A stretch of 64,000 nucleotides of DNA from Elysia chlorotica (lineage: Eukaryota > Mollusca > Gastropoda > Plakobranchidae): positions 365,508-429,507 of the forward strand of contig RQTK01000231.1 of NCBI GenBank assembly GCA_003991915.1, written 5' to 3'. Below, piece after piece: positions 56,001 through 63,812 of this stretch (position 1 is its first letter; every line of letters begins with the position of its first letter). Both the position numbers and the translations under genes were made by a program. Under the pieces are notes generated by a model. It did not search any database. It was not told the DNA's origin and saw only the letters and a list, made by a program, of their open reading frames with translations.

Positions 56001-56743
56001 TAGTGCTGACGTTGGACGTCGAGCAGTCAACTCAACATGTTTTCAGTATATAGCCTATATAGTTCTGACGTTGGATGTCAAGCATTCAACTCAACATAAA
56101 ATTAGTATATAGCCTATATAGTGCTGACTTTGGATGTCAAGTATTCAACTGAGTATAAATTCAATATATAGCCTATATAGTGCTGAAGTTGGACGTCAAG
56201 TATTCAACTGAGCACAAATGCAGTATATAGCCAATATAGTGCTGACGTTGGACGTCAAGCATTCAACTCAACATAAAATTAGTATATAGCCTATATAGTG
56301 CTGACATTAAACATCAAGCATTCAATTCAACATAAATGCAGTATATCGCCTATATAGTACTGACATTGGATAAATTCACTTCTCACTGTTTGCTCCCGCA
56401 GGTTGTGGTCATTGACAAGGGTCAGATCGCCGAGATGGGCACACACTCGGAGCTCCTGGCCCGTCATGGCGTGTACAAACGCCTGGTGCTGCGACAGCTC
56501 ACTGCGGGTAACCAGGGACTGGCGTCCCACAACACTCCCCCCGCGACCAGCCCCACCAACCAGCAAGCTGGGAGTGGAGACCTCGAGAGCGCCGTGCTGG
56601 CTCAAACAGTGGATAAAACGAGAAACAACAGCAGCGGTGAGAACCCAGGACGCGTGGATGTTGATGACCCAGAGGATAGCGACAATGATGGAGAGTATGA
56701 CTTTTATGGTGCGGATTCGGAAGAGGCCAAACTGCTGAACTGA
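37784..56743 (+). CDS. ABCB-family half-transporter with TMD0 (TAPL/ABCB9-like), spliced
   Basis: ATP-driven exporter half-molecule that would work as a dimer. Exons: 37784-38036, 38621-39126, 39760-39871, 40222-40396, 41884-41944, cassette A (42764-42899, 43628-43816, 44438-44566) or cassette B (45838-45973, 46394-46582, 47204-47332), 48308-48381, 49465-49561, 50117-50178, 50948-51074, 51788-51921, 52387-52557, 54853-54975, 56402-56743. With one cassette it is 896 residues. A four-helix TMD0 (about 63-212, with [10 protein letters not shown] like TAPL FNIFDSVLDL) precedes a six-helix TMD. The NBD is complete: Walker [10 protein letters not shown] (614-622), Q-loop Gln662, signature LSGGQKQR (717-724), Walker B LLLLDE (737-742), switch His773. 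The tail is hydrophilic and acidic and ends EEAKLLN, a dileucine-type sorting signal. TMD0 and tail favour a lysosomal TAPL-like peptide transporter. The core also resembles ABCB10 and plant ALS1-type proteins, so orthology is not settled and no symbol is given. The ATG follows a probable 5'-UTR acceptor (tttcattgtccag, 37776). Confidence 0.92.
38621..39126 (+). CDS. ABC transporter exon 2 (TMD0)
   Basis: Acceptor is a long T-tract plus gcag. Encodes three further membrane segments (about 102-123, 146-166, 184-212), a possible glycosylation site NIT at 94, and a charged linker [19 protein letters not shown]. Donor GTTAGC, phase 0. Confidence 0.9.
39760..39871 (+). CDS. ABC transporter exon 3 (TM1 of core TMD)
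   Basis: Encodes [20 protein letters not shown] then [17 protein letters not shown], the canonical first core helix and following loop of ABCB half-transporters. Donor GTTAGT, phase 1. Confidence 0.93.
40222..40396 (+). CDS. ABC transporter exon 4 (TM2 and coupling helix region)
   Basis: Encodes [20 protein letters not shown] through [15 protein letters not shown]. The QEVAFFD motif is a hallmark of TAP/ABCB proteins. Donor GTGAGG, phase 2. Confidence 0.95.
41884..41944 (+). CDS. ABC transporter exon 5
   Basis: Encodes [20 protein letters not shown], the conserved TGEL-RLSSDT motif. Ends phase 0 with donor GTAAGT, compatible with exon 6 of either cassette. Confidence 0.95.
41990..42385 (-). 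mobile_element. Main SINE family copy, interrupted, in intron 5
   Basis: Inverse orientation. The tail complement (gtccaacgtcagcactatat) is separated by about 115 bp of other sequence from the body (gacgaacgtctgacaatgtt). The tRNA-like head complement is present at the far end (attcaaaccaggaacc, then a box-A-like segment), so a nearly whole SINE with an insert is likely. Confidence 0.65.
42764..42899 (+). CDS. ABC transporter exon 6, cassette A
   Basis: Encodes [20 protein letters not shown] then [20 protein letters not shown], core helices TM3-TM4. Phase 0 in, phase 1 out, donor GTGAGT. Five synonymous differences from cassette B. Confidence 0.95.
42975..43140 (+). mobile_element. Main SINE family copy in cassette A intron 6
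   Basis: Headless copy with ggttgatgtcagtttaatgt, gtatggcagcacattacatt and the full tail gtgctgacgttggccgttaa. The cassette B counterpart (46050-46116) has lost most of it. Confidence 0.75.
43628..43816 (+). CDS. ABC transporter exon 7, cassette A
   Basis: Encodes [20 protein letters not shown] then [20 protein letters not shown], the long intracellular loop with the conserved [12 protein letters not shown] motif. Phase 1 to phase 1, donor GTAAGC. Five synonymous differences from cassette B. Confidence 0.95.
44438..44566 (+). CDS. ABC transporter exon 8, cassette A
   Basis: Encodes [20 protein letters not shown] then [20 protein letters not shown], core TM5. Exits phase 1, donor GTAAGT. Splicing to exon 9 keeps frame; splicing to exon 6B would not. 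Five synonymous differences from cassette B. Confidence 0.95.
44937..45808. other. Unshared spacer between transporter cassettes
   Basis: This 872-bp stretch matches neither flank of either cassette. It begins near gggatgccacttttccgg and contains a perfect 9-bp hairpin (ttccggctt/aagccggaa, 44949-44967) and further CCGG-rich repeats up to about 45310. No exon was recognised. It may be an inserted, unclassified element plus unique sequence. Confidence 0.5.
45838..45973 (+). CDS. ABC transporter exon 6, cassette B
   Basis: Same peptide as exon 6A. Acceptor tgtccag and donor GTGAGT conserved. All five base differences are third-position synonymous. Confidence 0.93.
46050..46116 (+). mobile_element. 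Deleted remnant of the intron 6 SINE in cassette B
   Basis: Keeps ggttgatgtcagtttaatgt and ccccgccttgtc, then jumps to cacttaataggaataatg, which lies about 270 bp further on in cassette A. The SINE therefore predates the duplication and was later deleted here. Confidence 0.75.
46394..46582 (+). CDS. ABC transporter exon 7, cassette B
   Basis: Peptide identical to exon 7A, five synonymous differences, same acceptor (ttacag) and donor GTAAGC. Confidence 0.93.
47204..47332 (+). CDS. ABC transporter exon 8, cassette B
   Basis: Peptide identical to exon 8A, five synonymous differences, donor GTAAGT, phase 1 exit into exon 9. Confidence 0.93.
47849..48053 (-). mobile_element. TTAA-flanked MITE (piggyBac-like), copy 1
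   Basis: A 205-bp element with TTAA at both ends. The left end ttaaccttgtcacatctcat and the reverse complement of the right end, ttaacctatttccatcatgc, form an imperfect terminal inverted repeat. The interior matches copies at 52102-52289 and 52574-52773 in opposite orientation. Confidence 0.7.
48308..48381 (+). CDS. ABC transporter exon 9
   Basis: Encodes [20 protein letters not shown] then GDFMQ, core TM6. Requires phase 1 entry, met by exon 8 of either cassette. Donor GTAAGT, phase 0. Confidence 0.95.
48390..49095. other. Intron 9, first part, no feature seen
   Basis: AT-rich intronic sequence with no recognisable exon or repeat family. Confidence 0.4.
49100..49440 (+). mobile_element. 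I-like LINE 3' UTR fragment
   Basis: Same family as 34800-36455: taactgtaataatcctacta, then ccgttgctactagtatgatc and the end block gctgacgtgccgtaaaacaa. The middle of the UTR (ttttatacacaatttt) appears twice, so it is either internally duplicated or two nested truncated copies. It ends just before exon 10. Confidence 0.7.
49465..49561 (+). CDS. ABC transporter exon 10
   Basis: Encodes [20 protein letters not shown] then [12 protein letters not shown], the TMD-NBD linker. Donor GTAAGA, phase 1. Confidence 0.94.
49592..49742 (+). mobile_element. Main SINE family copy in intron 10
   Basis: Headless. Carries gtataatgtgaccggcttag, gtgtggcagcacataaaatt, and the tail atagtgctgctgttggacat ending in (AACC)n. 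It starts 31 bp after the exon 10 donor. Confidence 0.8.
50117..50178 (+). CDS. ABC transporter exon 11
   Basis: Encodes [20 protein letters not shown] then K. The A-loop Tyr of FTYPSRP stacks on ATP adenine in ABCB NBDs. Donor GTAACT, phase 0. Confidence 0.95.
50700..50835 (+). mobile_element. Main SINE family, head half, in intron 11
   Basis: A clear tRNA-like head: tggtcctggggtagaacatc, then box B gagttcgaatcc, then ggtgtcagtataatgtgacc. It breaks off at ggagtcatggt, so the 3' half is missing. Confidence 0.8.
50948..51074 (+). CDS. ABC transporter exon 12 (Walker A)
   Basis: Encodes [20 protein letters not shown] then [20 protein letters not shown]. Walker [10 protein letters not shown] is intact, with Lys620. 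Donor GTGAGT, phase 1. Confidence 0.97.
51449..51700 (+). mobile_element. Degenerate main SINE family copy in intron 12
   Basis: Weak body similarity (gctaggtgtcaatataatgg, ctgctctgtc) and, about 90 bp later, a recognisable tail (cacaatatagcgtatatggt, gctgacgttggac) followed by (AACTC)n. Confidence 0.5.
51788..51921 (+). CDS. ABC transporter exon 13 (Q-loop)
   Basis: Encodes [20 protein letters not shown] then [20 protein letters not shown]. The Q-loop VSQEPTLF is intact with Gln662. Donor GTGAGT, phase 0. Confidence 0.97.
52102..52289 (+). mobile_element. TTAA-flanked MITE (piggyBac-like), copy 2
   Basis: A 188-bp element starting ttaaccttttcccatcatgc and ending tgcaatgtgaaaagcttaa, with imperfect terminal inverted repeats and TTAA at both ends. 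It lies about 100 bp upstream of exon 14. Confidence 0.7.
52387..52557 (+). CDS. ABC transporter exon 14 (signature and Walker B)
   Basis: Encodes [20 protein letters not shown] through LLLLDE. Signature LSGGQKQR (717-724) and Walker B LLLLDE with catalytic Glu742 are present. Donor GTCAGT, phase 0. Confidence 0.97.
52574..52773 (+). mobile_element. MITE (piggyBac-like), copy 3
   Basis: Starts 17 bp after the exon 14 donor: ttcactttttcccatcctgc, ending catgcaatgtgaaaagttga. Same interior as copy 2, but the end tetranucleotides have decayed from TTAA. With copy 2 it brackets exon 14 in direct orientation. Confidence 0.65.
52784..53290. repeat. Higher-order GGTT-rich tandem repeat in intron 14
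   Basis: About seven units of 58-80 bp, each opening with a ggttggttggt run followed by a ttagtttcttatagtcc-like and gtcttcaataaggct-like block. Blocks at about 52988 and 53197 match better than neighbours, giving a higher-order period near 209 bp. Confidence 0.75.
53291..54529. other. Intron 14, remaining part
   Basis: AT-rich intron. No exon, RNA gene or recognised repeat was seen. Confidence 0.4.
54530..54716 (+). mobile_element. Main SINE family copy in intron 14
   Basis: Headless: gcgtcagtgtcattttaatg, gtggcagcacataaactttt and the tail atatagtgctgacgttggac followed by (AACTC)n. It ends about 140 bp before exon 15. Confidence 0.78.
54853..54975 (+). CDS. ABC transporter exon 15 (D-loop, switch His)
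   Basis: Encodes [20 protein letters not shown] through NADK. D-loop SALDAES and switch histidine in AHRLSTV (His773) are intact. GC-rich relative to its introns. Donor GTAAGA, phase 0. Confidence 0.97.
55868..56372. repeat. 59-bp tandem array derived from the SINE tail
   Basis: Eight full units of exactly 59 bp (starting 55868, 55927, 55986, 56045, 56104, 56163, 56222, 56281) and a partial ninth from 56340. Each reads agtatatagcctatatagtg, then ctgacgttggacgtcaagca and a ttcaactcaacataaa block. The first part is the 3' tail of the main SINE family. The array ends about 30 bp before the acceptor of the last transporter exon. Confidence 0.95.
56402..56743 (+). CDS. ABC transporter exon 16 (last)
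   Basis: Encodes [20 protein letters not shown] through RLVLRQL, the end of the NBD. A polar, Ser/Asn/Asp-rich tail follows, with an acidic run ([14 protein letters not shown]) and the end EEAKLLN before TGA. EEAKLL fits the [DE]xxxL[LI] endolysosomal sorting pattern. Confidence 0.95.
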   Translation, partial: VVVIDKGQIAEMGTHSELLARHGVYKRLVLRQLTAGNQGLASHNTPPATSPTNQQAGSGDLESAVLAQTVDKTRNNSSGENPGRVDVDDPEDSDNDGEYDFYGADSEEAKLLN

Positions 56744-57290
56744 AGCAAACCTCTGTCTTACTGCCAACTGTGGTTACCCGTCCACAATATAGCCTATATA
56801 GTGCTGCTGTTGGACGTTAAACCAACCCTACCGCCAACTGTGGTTAAGATTAGGAGTAGTAGGTACAAAACTGTGCTATATAGTTAGACTCTAGTCTAAG
56901 GATAGTTTATACTATACAAGAGAACCTGTGGTCAAGGTTCTAATTTTAGAGAGCTCCTTTGTGCTTACTACCATACTATGTAAAGATGTAACTTAGATCT
57001 CCTTGTTGCCATGAACATAGATGATTTCTCCTTTGTTTTTAATTTGTCATTTTTTTTTACAAAATGTACAATATGAAGTCATTTTCAGCTTTGATATTTT
57101 CTTTAGTTGCCCAGACTGTTGACAGTTGCATCCCCTGGTGTTTGAATACTTTCAAACAGAAGTATTTTTCTCTTTACCAATCATTTGATTCTACAACACT
57201 ACAGCTGCCGATTTTGACAAACATAAGATAGGATAAACTTGAAAGGGAAATTTGTCCTGGATTACAGTTCAACATCTCTCTTACACTTAC
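56744..57290 (+). other. Proximal 3' UTR of the transporter
   Basis: AT-rich sequence after the stop, opening with a SINE tail fragment at 56766-56830. No further coding potential. The poly(A) site is not fixed; several AATAAA motifs occur downstream, for example near 59110. Confidence 0.5.
56766..56830 (+). mobile_element. Main SINE family tail fragment in the 3' UTR
   Basis: Reads cgtccacaatatagcctata then gtgctgctgttggacgttaa. Both sides carry ccgccaactgtggtta or a close variant (actgccaactgtggtta), which looks like a target-site duplication of about 15 bp. Confidence 0.75.
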
Positions 57291-57293
57291 TCT

Positions 57294-57294
<1 letters not shown>

Positions 57295-57350
<56 letters not shown>
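57295..57350. repeat. (CT)n microsatellite
   Basis: About 27 CT units in the 3' flank of the transporter. Confidence 0.9.
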
Positions 57351-57356
<6 letters not shown>

Positions 57357-57939
57357 TAAAGAAATATTCTGCCTTTGCCCATGAAATTTGAGAAATTATT
57401 TGAAACCATAATATTACACATGTGTGACTCATTTAATTTCATTGACTACCAATCAGGCATACATAAAACAAAAATTTCCATTAGATTTGCCGTTGAGTAT
57501 CTGTTTAGTTAAGAATTTCTGTAAGAGAACTGCAAACATGGATGTCACAGAACTTACCTTCATCTCATGCTCTCATATTTTCTCTTTAATGAAAATGAAG
57601 CAATACACTTTTTACGTTTTGCCAGTTTGCTCAAAGGGCAATCTTTAATTTATTCTGGTTTACAAGTTTCTAAAGGATGTAGAAATGGTTCAACTCATTT
57701 TAATGAATCTGTCAAAGTCCCATCTGCATTCACACTTTTTTTTTTATTGTTAACCGCCTGATTACAAAAATAAAAATCACTGGGTCCATTTTTTATTTTA
57801 TTGTGGAACGTCAGTGCTGTAACAATCGGATTATTATAAGTGTGAACAAAGTGGTAGCAGAGTTGATGTAACTTGGTGCTAATGGCTATCAATTCTCCCT
57901 CTGCTCTGATCACATCGGTTTAAGGAAAAGTAATCTTTG

Positions 57940-58070
57940 GTCAGCTTTACGCCCAGAGTAGGTTTGTAGAAGAATCCTACTTGGAGACAAGATCACCAGC
58001 TGGGATTCAAACCCTAGACCTACCACGCAGTAAGTTGAGAGCACAGACAGATTGAGCCACCAGTGTTCTA
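57940..58070 (-). mobile_element. Possible tRNA-headed SINE, other family
   Basis: Box-B complement gggattcaaaccctagacct and a box-A-like complement near gattgagccaccagt. The body does not match the main SINE family. Low confidence; no cloverleaf could be closed. Confidence 0.35.
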
Positions 58071-58159
58071 CACCTAATGTGAGTTATGGTGGGTGTGGTC
58101 TCTTAGTTTTTTTCTTAGAATTGGTGTAATAGTGTTGTAATGCACAATTATTGAACATA

Positions 58160-58174
58160 CTCATTATCATCATT

Positions 58175-58240
<66 letters not shown>
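58160..58240. repeat. (ATC)n microsatellite
   Basis: About 26 ATC/CAT triplets, reading poly-Ile or poly-Met in silico. It is a simple repeat, not coding. Confidence 0.92.
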
Positions 58241-58249
58241 GTCTTCATC

Positions 58250-59290
58250 ATTTGCTTTCTCACCGTGGCTAAGGGTATAGGACTCCAACAAACCCTTTTC
58301 CATGTTTCCCTATTTTGGGCCAATCTTTTTACGACCGAATGTAATACTCTTTATTTAATGAATTTTTAATTATTGCCGGTAGTTGTTCACAGTGGAACTG
58401 CAGCAGTTTACCCACAATGCCTTTTATTTTCAATCACTTTTGTATACATTTCTTAAGTCAAGTTCTGTGATAGACTTTATTGTTTTTGTTTTTCTTTTCA
58501 TTATGTGGCTGCTGGCAATAGCTTTACAATTTATTGAAGATCACCTGACAGTCTATGAGCCTAAATGGAGATTTTGACTATTAATATTATTAGAAAATCT
58601 GATGTATAAAAGTGGATAGTAAAAGAAAACGTGCATGTCGAAACAGCAGCATCATTATAAAACACCACAAAATGAATTATCAGTTTTAAATGAGTCAACA
58701 AAAAACAAAAACAAAAACAACTAACTCCTGGGTAATCATTATTTCCATTCAAACCAAATTAATGCTTTTCTATGTTGCTTTATAGCTGTTGGTATCCGCC
58801 ACTAATTCTGATAACATTTTTTGTAGCTTTAATTCTTTCTGGATAGAAAAAAAAAGTTGTTTGTGAAACAATATAAACAGCTAAATCTATGCATTTTATT
58901 CTTCAAAAATACTTTTTTTTCTTTGATTCCAACTCGTTTGTTTTTCTTTTCTTTTTTTTTTTTCTTTTTTTTTTTTTTACATTTCTTTCTTTAAAATATG
59001 ATCCAAAGAACACACTTTAAACATTGGTGTTTTTACATCTTTTAATAATTATAAACATTTTCTTCCTAAAGAGAATTTTATTAGTAATTTCCTGTACAAT
59101 TGCAGATTTTAATAAAATGATAAATTTTTGTCACAGCAATAAGATAATGATTACAACAAACTTGACTTAAACTAATTTTTTTTAACCTAGCTAGTCCTAA
59201 GGCATTTTATCAGGCAGATGTCTCACTGAAAGACACTATTTTATTAATTACCGTTTTTTTGTCTTCTGATACCACACACCTGTATTCGAA
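58250..59290. other. Intergenic or distal 3' flank, no gene seen
   Basis: AT-rich with T-runs near 58950-58978. No credible coding or RNA feature. Confidence 0.4.
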
Positions 59291-59299
59291 TTTTGTCCT

Positions 59300-59450
59300 C
59301 TACTTCTTGAGTTGATGTCAGTATAACGTGACACAATGAAACATCCTAGTATCCTTGCTCTGTCTTTGTGCGGCAGTTTTTAAAATTGCCAGACCCGTAT
59401 GCATTACAGCCTCGTCGCTGATGTTGGACGACAAGAAAACATAGTCAAAC
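59300..59450 (+). mobile_element. Main SINE family, diverged copy
   Basis: gagttgatgtcagtataacg, gctctgtctttgtgcggcag and the tail tcgctgatgttggacgacaa. Head absent. Confidence 0.65.
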
Positions 59451-59773
59451 CAAACCACTTGATTAAATGCTGGACCTGAGAGATTTGATTTAAATGAGCA
59501 CTCATATGTGTGTGTGTGTGTATGCGGCCAAGGGCATGCTTTAACTTTTCTACAGATTCTCGATATACTTTTTAAGTGTTCATTTCATTATTAAATCGCA
59601 TATTTTATAGATGCGTCATATTTCATAACTTATCAATATTAGATGTGAAGCTGGCTGAAGAAACAGATTTTCCTTGTAGAGGTTGGTTACCGATAATACT
59701 CGCACAGAATGATTTTTCATACATTTTTTTTTGCAAGTTAATCAGCAATAGCGAATGTGAATTCACAAGTAAG

Positions 59774-59897
59774 CTACAGGTCTCCCCGCCCTGTCTCGTG
59801 TGTGGCAGCGCATAAGATTGTCCGATGCCAGTTTTGAGACGCGTCCACAATATAGCCTATATCTTGCTGATATTGGACGCTAAATCAAATCAACTCG
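59774..59897 (+). mobile_element. Main SINE family, 3' half
   Basis: gtctccccgccctgtctcgt, gtgtggcagcgcataagatt and the tail cttgctgatattggacgcta. 5' truncated. Confidence 0.75.
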
Positions 59898-60501
59898 TTC
59901 ACAAATAAGCTGGAAGACATGGGCTTTGCTTTAGGTTTAAGTTTTCTCATCAAGCAATAACACCCGCAAACAAGTAATGCTAAGATTGTGACAATTGTAG
60001 TCGTTTAAAGACATAAAATGTGGATGTTTTACTACAAAATGATACTTTGATATTTCTGCTTGTTGAACAAAGCTCATGTCTTATTCCAATGTGTTGTAGC
60101 TTTTTGTGAGATTGCATTCCGTCTAGTATCATGCTATGTTTACACATTTGAGCCATTCATTCACCCTTTATGGCGCTGTTCAACTGTTTAAACAAATTAG
60201 CTCTTTAATTTTTGTTGTTCTTTTTATACCAATTATTTATTAATTACACAGTTTGTTCCAGTGGGTTTAAATTTAAAATTTTGTTTTCATATTTTAAGTG
60301 TGTATATGGATATTCAAGACAAATTTTTTACTTTCAGTGTATGGCAAATTACAATGTTCAGAGTTTTACACTTGTTTTTTCACTGATTTCAAGCATATAT
60401 TTCAGTATGGCCTTCAGATTTTTAAAAGTGCAAGAGATTTTATTAATGGACAAATAATATCCTCAAGCTAATACAAGATATACCAGGATTTTTCTCCCCC
60501 C

Positions 60502-60696
<195 letters not shown>

Positions 60697-60699
60697 GCA

Positions 60700-61766
60700 T
60701 TTTTAATCTTTAAATTGAAATTGATTGTTTGAAATTCTTAACCAAACTAAGGATTATTTTGTTGTATTGTGCTAACACCATGCTGTCTGAATAGTGACAA
60801 GAAGAAAGAGAATGTTTTATACCTGTTGTTTATTTTTCTTTTCATACCATGTGCTTTCAGCCCTTCATTAGATTACTCATTCTTTCATAGAATATGACTG
60901 TAATTTCACAACTTCTCTTACAATTTTTAAAATTAAATGTGAATTTTTGTTATTGATGAGTAAAAATAATTGGTTACATTTTTTCGTTGTTTAGGATGAT
61001 AATGCAAGCATCCACTTTATTTTGGTAAAGAATTGCGTCTTTACGTAATGAGTTTTATCTTTGCGCAGAAAAAAATGTTTATAATCATATCATTATTACA
61101 TAAATCATCATTTTGTTTTAAAATTGTCTGTAGCCAGTAGGATGTTCACCAGTAATTTTTTAAAGACTTTGGATATGTAGTTGAAGAATGTATGTCTCTT
61201 AATGGCACATGTCAGTGTTTCTTTTTTGAGTCAGACAGAATGCCAAGTCACAAATTGAGCGAGATAAACACATATATTTGTGTATTGAGATAACATGTTG
61301 GACTTAGTTGGGACAAAACTATTCTTAGTTTTTTTCCCCACAAATTTAGTCTCTACAGCCTCAGTATAAACTGTCCTAATTGTGCTAATAATTCAACAAA
61401 ATGACCAACTTTTACTCATACTGCACTATTTTTAGTCCACTTCGTGACTTTATCTCCTATTTTTAGAAATCTTGTTGTCATATTATGTTTAATGTGGGCA
61501 TGCATTATTGCTATCACAAATTTTTTTTACATGAGAATATCAATCCATGTATTGATTTGGTAGTAGTTCAATAATTGTTGTGAAAGTCAAGTCATTATTT
61601 TAGTTGTTTACAAACACTGTAACAAGAAATGTGGAAAAAATGCACTTTGATCTCACGTTTAAAGAGTTTGAATTACAATAAGACACATTTTGTTATTTGT
61701 TGTGAAATTGTACTTTGATGACTTGTGAACACAATTTTTATGCATATTTGAATTAAAAAGCTGTTA
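60700..61766. other. AT-rich intergenic stretch, no gene seen
   Basis: No exon-like segment, RNA gene or recognised repeat was found on either strand. Confidence 0.45.
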
Positions 61767-62063
61767 GCCACAAAAAAAACTCAACTTTCCTGTTTCTATC
61801 TCTATCCTGAACATGTTCAGGGCATTAGTAGGCGTTGGTCTCCATATCAAAAGTTCCGCAGTTCGAATCCCACGATCGATAATAAAATTTGTCCGATTTC
61901 ATCTTCTCCTGGTTGGATCAGTGTTAGTTTAATGTGACCGACTAAGACAAATGTTCCATGTCTCCCCGCCTGCCTCGTGTGTGGCAGCACGTAAAATTGT
62001 CAAACGTAGTCTTGAGGCCCGTCCGCAGTATAGCTTATATAGTGCTGACGTTGGACGTTAAGC
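61767..62063 (+). mobile_element. Main SINE family, tandem copy 1
   Basis: A 297-bp unit: short flank, tRNA-like head (agtaggcgttggtctccata, box B agttcgaatcc), body (gtgtggcagcacgtaaaatt) and tail (gtgctgacgttggacgttaa). Confidence 0.85.
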
Positions 62064-62368
62064 GCCACAAACAAAACTCCACTTTCCTGTTTCCATCTCT
62101 ATCTTGAACATGTTCAGGGCATTAGTAGGCGTTGGTCTCCATATCAAAAGTTCCGCAGTTCGAATCCCATGATCGGTATTAACATTTGTCCAATTTCGTC
62201 TTCTACTGGTTGGATCAGTGTTAGTTTAATGTGATCGACTAAGACAAATGTTCCATGTCTCCCCGCCTGCCTCGTGTGTGGCAGAATTTAAAAGCACGTA
62301 AAATTGTCAGGCGTCAATCTTGGGACACGTCCGCATTATAGCTTTTATAGTGATTACGGGCGTTAAGC
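62064..62368 (+). mobile_element. Main SINE family, tandem copy 2
   Basis: Directly abuts copy 1 and repeats both its 5' flank (actttcctgtttccatctct) and the SINE, with point changes, a small duplication near gcagaatttaaaagcacg and a decayed tail. Confidence 0.85.
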
Positions 62369-62539
62369 AACAAAACAAAGAGCCTAATTCCCACTGATTC
62401 ACCGAAGACCATTTCTACAGGTTTGATCCCACGTCAGAATTCACGCTTTGGAAAATTTGCAAGACCCGGAAACCGAAGAACGCCTTTAGCCCAAGAAGGC
62501 AAAGCTAACTCCCAGTTCTTATTAAAGATCCTATACGGG

Positions 62540-62890
62540 GACGGAGCCTAGAGTGGGATGCCATGGACTTGATCGGTCACATTCTACTAACGCTGATCTA
62601 GCAATTAAAAAGGACACGCGGCTAGAGCAGAGCTCGAACCTTCGACCTTCTGCATTGGATATTGATACTGCGCGATCACGCTTATCTGTAGGAGTAGGAA
62701 TGATAGTAGAAGTTGATTGTTGCATGTTATGTCCAACAGATACCAAGTGGCGGGGAACAGATCCATTCTCCCACCTATTCGTCTTCATAGCTTTGCAGTG
62801 AGACTTGACAAATCGACTTCATGTGGTAGAGCGCTGGGCTCTATTCGGGAGGTCCGCGATTGGATCCTAAAATCGGAAATCTGTCAAATT
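62540..62890. mobile_element. tRNA-like SINE remnants
   Basis: A minus-orientation box-B complement (gagctcgaaccttcgacctt) lies near 62630. A plus-orientation tRNA-like head (gtggtagagcgctgggctct, with a decayed box B) lies near 62815-62890. Both are fragmentary. Confidence 0.4.
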
Positions 62891-63194
62891 TATTTTTATA
62901 AAGACATCGACTTATAACAGTTACTGCAGTGAAAACCCCATACTTCGAGTTGTCAGCTAACTTCATTTTTAAGAGCATTCGAATACACGCGTATTTCGAA
63001 TTACGACAAGGGGCATAACTGAATCTCTACAGTAAAGAAAAATACAGACTTACTTCCAATGTCTGGAAAAATAGCTCCAACTTGGGTTCTCTTTAGGTTC
63101 TCCCTAATAATGTAATTGTATTAGTTATTTTATTTGCATCATTTACCTGATCTTTTCATCTCTTATGCTGGTGCTCAAGTCGTCAATGTCAGCC

Positions 63195-63335
63195 TCCCTC
63201 ATTCTTTGATCGGTGTAATATTTAATACCTTATAGGTGTGTGGAAAGGATGCAGCCCTGTTTCAGTCCTTTGGTTATTGGGGAAGCATCATAGTTCTCTC
63301 CATTCCATCGTATTGTTGCCATTTGATTGGTATAA
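63195..63335 (-). mobile_element. LINE reverse transcriptase fragment
   Basis: The minus strand encodes ATIRWNGENYDASPITKGLK then QGCILS, the RT block ending in QGCILSP-like residues that is typical of non-LTR elements. It continues only briefly with decayed sequence (YYTDQRMREADIDDL). Confidence 0.65.
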
Positions 63336-63650
63336 TTATAGCGCTTGTATAATGCTAATAAGGTGGTTAGTGACACCCACCTCGTTGATAGTTATGAGAG
63401 GGCGATCATAGCTCACACTACCAAAAGCCCCGGTGTAACATATGGAAGCTATTTGGCCCTTCTACCATTGTGCTTGCCATTAATTCCATTAATTTTGTCA
63501 ATAAGCATTCGGGGGATCAACGGCATGCCTAAGGTGTCCCTTCCTGTTCTGTCAAATAATAAAATATTGCAGGATATTTTATTTACTTAATAGACTCTAG
63601 ATCTCCTCAAGTCTCACTGTATTGAAAAAAAATGCATTTTAAGGAGAGAA

Positions 63651-63812
63651 GCTACGAGGGCAGGCTGATAAATAAGGGCCGTTTTTGAATAACTTTTTTA
63701 TTTGAAGGACTACAGAAGCAAGTTACACATCAAATGAAAGCTTAGAGTCTCCCCTATCTGATGAACTATCATTTTTCAACATAGTCACCATCGCGTTCAA
63801 TACAGAGGCGCC
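63651..63812 (-). mobile_element. mariner-type DNA transposon, 3' end fragment
   Basis: The minus strand encodes RRLCIERDGDYVEK then a stop, the conserved C-terminus of mariner transposases (CI..DGDYVEK). A short UTR and a terminal-repeat-like end (ctacgagggcaggctgataa on the plus strand) follow. The rest of the transposase is missing. Confidence 0.75.

Noticed and set aside
37784-56743. Calling the transporter mitochondrial ABCB10
   Set aside because: It has a four-helix TMD0 and no obvious mitochondrial presequence, so I kept a broader TAPL-like label although the core has ABCB10 similarity.
58084-58369. Poly-Met or poly-Ile open frame
   Set aside because: It is an (ATC)n microsatellite.
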